The notes beneath the pieces were generated by a model, which did no database searches, was not told the origin of the DNA, and was given only the letters and a program-made list of their open reading frames with translations. DNA of 20,828 bases, from the NCBI GenBank assembly GCA_047638695.1, contig JBLINY010000084.1, positions 1-20,828 on the forward strand, in the 5' to 3' direction. The stretch is from JAHECQ01 sp047638695 (GTDB lineage Bacteria > Actinomycetota > Acidimicrobiia > Acidimicrobiales > SZUA-35). This document shows positions 15,107 to 20,828 of the stretch, piece after piece. The translations under genes were made by a program, and so were the position numbers. Positions within the stretch are counted from its first letter, which is position 1. Every line of letters starts with the position of its first letter.

Positions 15107-15194
15107 TCATCCGACCTCACGTGATCGTCGGCCTCGAGGATGAGACACCAATCACCCCAAAGGTTGATGACAGTGTCGTACCTCGCCCGTAGGT

Positions 15195-15230
15195 TTCGGA
15201 GAGAGGTCTGAAAGTACCCGCGTCTCCGAA
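15195..15230. promoter_or_regulatory. 8-bp inverted repeat upstream of the ABC exporter, possible operator
   Basis: TTCGGAGA (15195-15202) and TCTCCGAA (15223-15230) are perfect inverted arms separated by 20 bp, in the 205-bp gap between the response regulator remnant and the exporter. Position and symmetry suit a regulator binding site, perhaps for the broken NarL-type regulator, but this is inference. The rest of 15107-15311 holds a ribosome site (AGGGAG, 15297-15302) and nothing else I recognise. Confidence 0.35.
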
Positions 15231-15311
15231 CGCACCCGCCAGCAAATTCCTTCTGTCCCTCCATAAGCAACCGCCCGATGAATTCGCCCGATCAATAGGG
15301 AGCTACCCCAG

Positions 15312-16070
15312 ATGAACACCACGGCCACCGAACCTACGCCGTCGACAAAGATGGCCGCACGAGCGGAAGACGCAGTCAAGGTTTACGGCTCGGGCGACAC
15401 CGAAGTCCACGCGTTGCGTCACGTCAGCGTCGGTTTCGAGCAGGGCAAGTTCACCGCCATCATGGGGCCGTCGGGTTCGGGCAAATCAACGTTGATGCAC
15501 TGCATGGCGGGCCTCGATCGCCTCTCGGGCGGCGAGGCCTACGTCGGCGACACGCCGATCTCGACGCTGAACGACAAACAGCTCACCGAGATGCGCCGCA
15601 ACCAGATCGGCTTCATCTTCCAGTCGTTCAACCTGGTGCCGACCCTGAATGTGCGAGAGAACATCACGCTGCCAATGGACCTGGGCAAAGGCAAAATCGA
15701 TGACGTCTGGGTCGATGAAGTCATCGCCACGGTCGGCCTGGCCGACCGGATTGCTCACCGTCCCAACGAACTCTCCGGCGGCCAGCAACAGCGGGTGGCG
15801 GTAGCTCGGGCCCTGGCCACCAGGCCCGACATCGTCTTCGGTGACGAGCCAACCGGCAACCTCGACACAATCACATCGTCGGAAATTCTCAGCTTCATGC
15901 AACGTGCAGTCCGCGAGCTGGGCCAAACGATCGTGATGGTCACGCACGATCCGGTGTCGGCCTCGTACTCCGATCGAGTGTTGTTCTTGACTGACGGCAA
16001 GATCGTGCAGGAAATGACCGATCCCACCGCCGAGTCCGTCTTCGACACCATCAAGAACCTGGGGGGTTGA
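15312..16070 (+). CDS. ABC transporter ATP-binding protein, LolD/MacB type
   Basis: A 252-aa ATPase subunit that powers the permease encoded next. All motifs are intact: Walker A GPSGSGKS at 52-59, Q-loop Gln104 in FIFQSFNLVPTLNV, signature LSGGQQQRVAVARAL at 154-168, Walker B IVFGDEPTGNLD with catalytic Glu179, and H-loop His212 in VTHD. The FQSFNLVPTLNVRENI segment is the hallmark of the MacB/LolD/FtsE group, which drives extracytoplasmic movement or extraction rather than classic import. ATG 15312 has AGGGAG 9 nt upstream. The stop is 3 nt before the permease GTG, so the two form an operon. The damaged two-component genes just upstream are the sort that usually regulate such exporters. Substrate is unknown; peptide antibiotics, lipids or lipoproteins are possible. 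Confidence 0.96.
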   Translation: MNTTATEPTPSTKMAARAEDAVKVYGSGDTEVHALRHVSVGFEQGKFTAIMGPSGSGKSTLMHCMAGLDRLSGGEAYVGDTPISTLNDKQLTEMRRNQIGFIFQSFNLVPTLNVRENITLPMDLGKGKIDDVWVDEVIATVGLADRIAHRPNELSGGQQQRVAVARALATRPDIVFGDEPTGNLDTITSSEILSFMQRAVRELGQTIVMVTHDPVSASYSDRVLFLTDGKIVQEMTDPTAESVFDTIKNLGG

Positions 16071-16073
16071 CAA

Positions 16074-18620
16074 GTGCTCAAACTCGTCACTCGAGGCATC
16101 AGGGCCAACCTCGGCCGCCTCATCCTCACGCTGATCTCTGTGGTTCTCGGTGTTGCCTTCGTGTCAGGGTCATTCGTCCTAGCCGACAGCCTGCGCTCCA
16201 TCTTCAACAACATCAGCGAGACGGCCTTTGCCGGCGTTGACGCCCAAGTGCGGGCAATAGAGCCGGACCTAGTCAACGACGGTCCGGGTGGGAACATCCC
16301 CATTCGATTCGAAGGCGACCTCGCTGAGGAGATCAGTCAGTTGTCGGAGGTCGAATACTCCGAAGCTGGCATCTTCGCCTTCGAGCAGGTGTACTCGCTA
16401 AAGCCCGACGGAGAACTCAATCGACCAACCGGTCCACCCGTGTTCACAACCTCGTGGGGCGGACCCAGCCCAGTGAACAGCTTCAACATCATCGAAGGGA
16501 CAGCCCCGGTCGGCCAACAGGTCGCGCTCGACTCCGGCCAGTTCGACGGTGGCGACTTCGAGCTCGGTCAGATGCTTGAGCTCGTGCTTCCGACCGGGAA
16601 GTCCGAGCAGTTTGTGCTATCGGCCATCGTCGAGTTCGAAGGTGGCGCCGGTGCCTATTTCCTTCTCTTCGACTTGCCGACCACACAGCGGATCCTGAAC
16701 ATCGGGGGCAAGGTCGACAGCATCGTCGTGAACGCCGTTGACGGCGTGTCGGACGATCAGCTGGTGGCGGCACTCCAACCACTGCTGGGCGAAGGGCTCG
16801 AAGCCGTCCCCGGTAAAATCGTGATCGGTGAATCGCAGGACGACTTCGGCAGCTTCATCAGCATCATCGGCAACGTGTTGCTTGGCTTTGCCGGCGTCGT
16901 GCTGTTCGTCAGCACGTTCATTATCTACAACACCTTCGCCATCCTGGTCGGACAACGGACAAAACAGCTAGGTCTTCTTCGCTCGCTCGGTGCCAGTTCC
17001 GGACAGGTTCGATCGATGGTGCTCATCGAATCAGTGATCATCGGCCTCTTTGCCTCAATCATCGGCCTGCTCGGCGGGATCGGTGTTGCCTGGTTGTTGA
17101 AACAACTGTTCAACAGCCAGGGCGGCGGGTTCCCCGACGGTCCATTGCAGATTCTCCCGCGCACCATTGTGGTTGTGATGTTCGTTGGCATGTTCGTCAC
17201 CGTGGCATCAGCACTATTGCCGGCGTTCCGAGCATCCCGGGTCTCGCCTTTGGAGGCCATCCGCGAAGGTGGGCGCGTCGAGCGAAGCCTGTCCTACCGT
17301 ATTGTGGCTGGCGCCGTCGTGCTCATTCCCGGACTCGCTGCCCTTGGCACCGGGATGTTTGGTGGCATCGACAGCACCCGCAGCACGTTGACGCTGATCG
17401 GGCTCGGCGCCGCGCTCACCTTCATCGGTGTGGCCATGGTGAGCGCCCTGTTTGCCGGACCGGTCGCCAACGTCCTCGGCGCACCAGTCGAAGGTTTCAA
17501 GGGCGTCACCGGCCGACTGGCACGCGACAACGCGGCCCGCAACCCTCAGCGCACGACGGCTACGGCCACCGCTCTGATGATCGGCCTCGCCCTCATAACC
17601 GGTGTTGCCGTGCTCACGACCTCACTTCTGAGCACCCTCGACAGCTTGCTCGAAGATTCCTTGACTGCCGAACTCTTTGTCTACGAAGAGAACAACCGCA
17701 ACGAGTTCTCGCCGGTGATCATTGACCAGCTACGGGAACTACCCGAGACCGATCAGGTGGCAGGGTCCATCAATGTTGATGCCGCCGTCAATGGTGAAGC
17801 GGGTAGTGCCACCGCCTTCGACACCGACACCGGCACCTCGGTGATCAACTACGGCATCATCGAAGGTTCGGCCGACCTCGGCCCTGACGGCATCGCTGCC
17901 TATGTCGACAAGGTCGACCAGTTCGATCTGTCCCTCGGCGACACGGTCTCTATCGAGTTCATCGATGGCTTCACGACCGATCTGACCGTGAAGGCGATCT
18001 ACGACGATCTCTCGATCATCACTTCCCAATGGGTTGTTGATCGCGGCCTGGCTCGCCCCCACCTCAACGTGGACGGAGTTGGAATCGTCGGCATCACCTA
18101 CGCCGAGGGCGTCGACGCCGAAACGGCTCAGAATGCCGTCAAAACGATCACGACCAACTATCCGCAGCTCACGGTGCAGGACAACTCGGAGTACCAGGAG
18201 ACCCTTGCCGGCCAGATCAGCCAGCTGCAGGTCATCATCAATGCCCTGCTGGTGTTGTGTCTGATCGTCGCCTTCTTCGGCATCGTCAACACCATGGCAC
18301 TTTCGGTGCTGGAACGAACACGAGAGATTGGCCTGCTGCGGGCCGTTGGCATGACCCGCAAACAGCTGAAGACCACCGTGCGATGGGAGGCCGTGATCGT
18401 CAGCGTGTTCGGTGCCCTGCTGGGCGTACTCATGGGACTGCTGCTCGGCTGGGCGGCCGTGGTTGCAATCCCCGACAGCTTCATCAGCAAGGTCGACATC
18501 CCCTGGGCTCAGATCGTCCTCTTCGTAGTCGTCGGCGCCATCATCGGCGTGATCGCCGCCTACTTCCCGGCCCGGCGAGCGTCGAAGCTGAACATCCTCG
18601 ACGCCATCGCCACCGACTAG
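16074..18620 (+). CDS. FtsX-like ABC transporter permease (two FtsX modules)
   Basis: An 848-aa membrane subunit paired with the preceding ATPase. I count about ten membrane segments: 15-38; 260-285, 318-342 and 364-386 (first FtsX module); 409-430, 440-462 and 499-520; then 719-745, 774-800 and 814-836 (second module). Two large extracytoplasmic MacB-like periplasmic core domains lie at about 40-255 and 525-715. Each module keeps the cytoplasmic coupling stretch, TKQLGLLRSLGASSGQV and TREIGLLRAVGMTRKQL, and ends with PAFRASRVSPLEAIREG or PARRASKLNILDAIATD. The doubled module is normal for actinobacterial members of this family, so one polypeptide may form the whole permease, with the ATPase as a dimer. 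It starts with GTG 16074. A strong hairpin follows four bases past the stop. The gene shows no damage, unlike the regulators upstream. Confidence 0.96.
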   Translation: MLKLVTRGIRANLGRLILTLISVVLGVAFVSGSFVLADSLRSIFNNISETAFAGVDAQVRAIEPDLVNDGPGGNIPIRFEGDLAEEISQLSEVEYSEAGIFAFEQVYSLKPDGELNRPTGPPVFTTSWGGPSPVNSFNIIEGTAPVGQQVALDSGQFDGGDFELGQMLELVLPTGKSEQFVLSAIVEFEGGAGAYFLLFDLPTTQRILNIGGKVDSIVVNAVDGVSDDQLVAALQPLLGEGLEAVPGKIVIGESQDDFGSFISIIGNVLLGFAGVVLFVSTFIIYNTFAILVGQRTKQLGLLRSLGASSGQVRSMVLIESVIIGLFASIIGLLGGIGVAWLLKQLFNSQGGGFPDGPLQILPRTIVVVMFVGMFVTVASALLPAFRASRVSPLEAIREGGRVERSLSYRIVAGAVVLIPGLAALGTGMFGGIDSTRSTLTLIGLGAALTFIGVAMVSALFAGPVANVLGAPVEGFKGVTGRLARDNAARNPQRTTATATALMIGLALITGVAVLTTSLLSTLDSLLEDSLTAELFVYEENNRNEFSPVIIDQLRELPETDQVAGSINVDAAVNGEAGSATAFDTDTGTSVINYGIIEGSADLGPDGIAAYVDKVDQFDLSLGDTVSIEFIDGFTTDLTVKAIYDDLSIITSQWVVDRGLARPHLNVDGVGIVGITYAEGVDAETAQNAVKTITTNYPQLTVQDNSEYQETLAGQISQLQVIINALLVLCLIVAFFGIVNTMALSVLERTREIGLLRAVGMTRKQLKTTVRWEAVIVSVFGALLGVLMGLLLGWAAVVAIPDSFISKVDIPWAQIVLFVVVGAIIGVIAAYFPARRASKLNILDAIATD

Positions 18621-18623
18621 CGC

Positions 18624-18670
18624 TTCTTGTCCTTGCGACGCACCCTCACGGTGCATCGCAAGGACAAGAA
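18624..18670. terminator. Strong bidirectional hairpin between converging genes
   Basis: TTCTTGTCCTTGCGA (18624-18638) pairs perfectly with TCGCAAGGACAAGAA (18656-18670). After one C/A mismatch the stem continues with GCACC (18640-18644) against GGTGC (18650-18654), leaving a CTCAC loop. This 21-position stem starts 4 bp after the permease stop and ends 20 bp before the stop of the helicase gene on the other strand. It is well placed to end both transcripts. There is no T-tract on the plus side. Confidence 0.8.
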
Positions 18671-18682
18671 CCCCCCGGGGGG
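18671..18682. repeat. C6G6 palindrome beside the terminator hairpin
   Basis: CCCCCCGGGGGG is a perfect 12-bp palindrome directly adjoining the hairpin. It may add to blocking of converging transcription; no other role is evident. Confidence 0.5.
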
Positions 18683-18689
18683 CGTGATG

Positions 18690-20828
18690 TCAGCGCAGGG
18701 TTGGGCCTTTGTAACCGGCTTTGAAGCCGTGCTCGAGCAGAAGGTCTCGGGCCTCGGTGTGCTCCGATGGGGGCCCACCATCGATCTTCTGAACTTCGAT
18801 CTTCTTCACTCGCCTTCGACGTACCAACGTCGCGAGGGCCTCGACCCACGAGGGGTCTTCGAGCGAACGCTCGAAGAGGCTGATCGACCGGCCACCTCGT
18901 TCGAGGAAGGCCAGCGGATGACCGTCTCGTAAAACCACGTAGGCACCGGTTGCCCGAGAGGGGCGGCCACCGGTTGCCGGCCACGGGATCGCCGCTCCGT
19001 AGGGCTGGGCCGGGTCGCAGGCTGCCAACACCATGGGGGCAGGAAGCTCGGTCTGGGCTTGATCATGCCGCTCGTCGCGAAGCCGGTCAACGGCGCCCGG
19101 CAGGGCGAACTGAGCCGCCCCCAAACCACTCACGAAATAGCCGCGGCGAACCTGACCCCGATCTTCGAGCTCCTTCAGCACGGGGTAGACACCGGCGAAG
19201 CCACCCTCGGCTCCCTCGGCCAGTGCCATCTCTCGGGTGAGTACCCCATAGCGCTCGAGCAATTGCAGAGCCCTGGTCGTCGCAATCTCGGTTGAAGAGG
19301 GCGCCGGCTGACGCAGCGGCGCCACCAACGACCACCGGCCGGTGCCAGCGGGAGGGCCGAGCCGAGACAGCGAACGCAGATTCGGCCGCCGACTGGCCCG
19401 ACCTCGCGATGCCGTCGCCTTCTTGGGCGAGGCGCCAGAGACGAGGGCTCGAAGCGGTGTGAGTGAATCGTTGGTGACCTCGCCAGCCCACACCAGGTCC
19501 CAGAGTGCGGTGAGCACCGCCGGATCGTCATAGTCACAACCAGCGTCCTGCGCCGCGATGACAAGATCAGACCAAAACGATGCACCGCCCTCAACCAGAC
19601 GCTTGCGGAGTGCGTCGTGTAGTTCGCCTTCTGGGAGCTCGTCAGGCTCGGGAATCAACGCACCTCCCTGATCGCGCCACACCAATCGGACCCGGCCATC
19701 TGCAGAGCCCAACGACCCGGCACCCACCCAAACCACCTGGCCCGATGTCAGCAGTGTGTCGAGATCTGCGGGGTTGTAACCATCAACCCGTTGGCTGAGG
19801 ATGTCTGTCTCGAGCACCGACGCCGGAAGGCTGGCGCCCTGCAACACGGTGAGCACTTCAGCCAGCCCATCGACACCACGATGGCTCGACCCAACGTGTT
19901 GCCAGCCGGGAACAAAGCGGGCGAGCACCACCTGATCGACCGGCTCGACTTCGGCCCGTAGCGCGGCCAGCGATCGGCGCCGGAGCACCCGGAGCACTTC
20001 GTTGTGACACCACTCGCGCTCGACCCCGTCGGGTCGGAACTCGCCCCGCACAACTCGACCAAGCCGCTCGAGTTCTTCCAGCCCGGCCCGGGCCCGCTCG
20101 GGCTCGAGTCCGTAGTGAGCGGCAACCTCAACGGTGAGAAACGGCGCGTGAGTTCGGGCGTATCGGGTCAGGAGGTCACCCAGCGGATCGGCCACCGGAT
20201 CGGTGAACGCCTGGGGCAGGCCCGGTGGCAGAGCGGCGCCCAGGGCATCGCGCAGACGCGACGCGTCTTCGGCGGCTGCCAGATGCGACCTACCGGCCAC
20301 CGTGATTGTGATGATGCGACGGTCGGCGAGAAGTTGGTTGACCGCCTCCTGCGGCTCGACGCCATCACATCTGACCACAATGGCCTCAGTCGTGAGGGGA
20401 CCGAGCCAACGCAAAAGGTCTTCCACCGCGTCGAGGTGCTTGGCCTGCCAGCCATCGGCTGTGCGTTGCAGCTCGGATTCCAGCGCGGCCAGCACCTCTG
20501 GATCGAGTAGCTCGCGCAGCTCCTCAGCACCGAGGAGGTCCCGCAGCATCTCGCGATCGAGCGACAGAGCTGCTGCTCGCCGTTCGGCCAACGGAGCGTC
20601 GCCCTCGTACATGTACTGGGCAATCCAGCCGAACAACAACGATTGGGCGAACGGCGACGCGCGGTCGGTGTCGACGGTGTGAACCTTGATCTTGCGGCTT
20701 CTCAGGTCGGCGAGGACGAGTCGAAGCGCTGGTACATCGAAGACATCGTTCACGCACTCACGCGTTGTCTCGAGCAAGATCGGGAAGCTCGGGTACTTGG
20801 CCGCGACCGCCAACAAATCGGCTGCCTT
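18690..20828 (-). CDS. lhr: Lhr-family ATP-dependent helicase, C-terminal 712 residues (5' end outside window)
   Basis: The frame is open to the window edge, beginning KADLLAVAAKYPSFPILLET and continuing RECVNDVFDVPALRLVLADL. This is the typical start of the DEAD/DEAH-associated domain of Lhr helicases, followed by SPFAQSLLFGWIAQYMYEGD and LSLDREMLRDLLGAEELREL. Downstream come winged-helix repeats (AVEDLLRWLGPLTTEAIVVR; AHYGLEPERARAGLEELERL) and a C-terminal beta-rich region ending FKAGYKGPTLR. The motor domains with Walker motifs would lie upstream, outside the window. Mycobacterial Lhr is about 1500 aa, so roughly half is seen. Lhr is a 3'-to-5' single-strand DNA translocase and RNA:DNA helicase linked to repair. 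The C-terminal region of E. coli Lhr has been reported to have uracil-DNA glycosylase activity, which I cannot judge here. Met codons inside this stretch are internal, not the start. Confidence 0.92.
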   Translation of the reverse strand, partial: KAADLLAVAAKYPSFPILLETTRECVNDVFDVPALRLVLADLRSRKIKVHTVDTDRASPFAQSLLFGWIAQYMYEGDAPLAERRAAALSLDREMLRDLLGAEELRELLDPEVLAALESELQRTADGWQAKHLDAVEDLLRWLGPLTTEAIVVRCDGVEPQEAVNQLLADRRIITITVAGRSHLAAAEDASRLRDALGAALPPGLPQAFTDPVADPLGDLLTRYARTHAPFLTVEVAAHYGLEPERARAGLEELERLGRVVRGEFRPDGVEREWCHNEVLRVLRRRSLAALRAEVEPVDQVVLARFVPGWQHVGSSHRGVDGLAEVLTVLQGASLPASVLETDILSQRVDGYNPADLDTLLTSGQVVWVGAGSLGSADGRVRLVWRDQGGALIPEPDELPEGELHDALRKRLVEGGASFWSDLVIAAQDAGCDYDDPAVLTALWDLVWAGEVTNDSLTPLRALVSGASPKKATASRGRASRRPNLRSLSRLGPPAGTGRWSLVAPLRQPAPSSTEIATTRALQLLERYGVLTREMALAEGAEGGFAGVYPVLKELEDRGQVRRGYFVSGLGAAQFALPGAVDRLRDERHDQAQTELPAPMVLAACDPAQPYGAAIPWPATGGRPSRATGAYVVLRDGHPLAFLERGGRSISLFERSLEDPSWVEALATLVRRRRVKKIEVQKIDGGPPSEHTEARDLLLEHGFKAGYKGPTLR

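Noticed and set aside
17739..18656. 305-codon minus-strand frame opposite the permease
   Set aside because: It is rich in Asp/Gly/His, shows no family pattern, and overlaps the intact FtsX permease and the terminator hairpin.
1..20828. CRISPR array, phage, transposon, toxin-antitoxin or defence island
   Set aside because: I found no spaced repeats, transposase, integrase, terminal inverted repeats or known defence domains on either strand. The cyclase-ATPase-TPR protein fits general signalling better than a cyclic-nucleotide defence system, because no effector gene adjoins it.

Overview
The window looks like a chromosomal segment from a high-GC Gram-positive bacterium of the Actinomycetota. 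The class Acidimicrobiia is my best guess, but that is inference from gene content, not a phylogenetic result. Supporting signs are GC-rich coding sequence with frequent GTG and TTG starts, a wax ester synthase/diacylglycerol acyltransferase (storage lipid), a long Lhr-type helicase, NarL-type two-component genes, and a one-cyclase/AAA/TPR signalling protein. I see no phage, transposase, integrase, CRISPR array, rRNA or tRNA. No gene-free stretch exceeds about 205 bases.

Layout. (1) 1-3233, minus strand: a compact envelope operon of a secreted beta-sandwich-like protein, a bifunctional class A penicillin-binding protein, and the first 34 codons of an unidentified gene, joined by 8-bp and ATGA-type overlaps. 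(2) 3399-3665, minus: a small Asp-type 3Fe-4S/4Fe-4S ferredoxin, followed by a 17-bp tandem repeat containing its stop codon and by a hairpin. (3) 3771-8897, plus: WS/DGAT acyltransferase, a cytoplasmic DPP IV-like peptidase, RsgA, and a LysM lipoprotein, tightly packed with 4-bp and 1-bp overlaps. (4) 8969-10177, plus: an L-2-hydroxyglutarate oxidase family flavoprotein. (5) 10204-13701, minus: a 1165-aa class IIIb adenylate cyclase/ATPase/TPR protein with an N-terminal zinc ribbon, probably leaderless. (6) 13773-15106, plus: a cluster of broken regulators. It holds a TetR DNA-binding stub, a histidine kinase without its ATP-binding glycine boxes, and a response regulator without most of its receiver domain and out of frame. 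(7) 15312-18620, plus: an intact LolD/MacB-type ABC exporter pair. (8) 18690-20828, minus: the C-terminal 712 residues of an Lhr-family helicase, separated from the exporter by a 21-position hairpin.

The most unusual part is region 6. Three neighbouring regulatory genes each lack internal blocks, yet the blocks that remain read as clean, conserved coding sequence. Either this is a recently deleted regulatory locus that left its target exporter unregulated, or it is an assembly/consensus artefact; read mapping would decide. Otherwise the window is mostly ordinary housekeeping sequence, and I do not see clear evidence for a new defence or mobile system.
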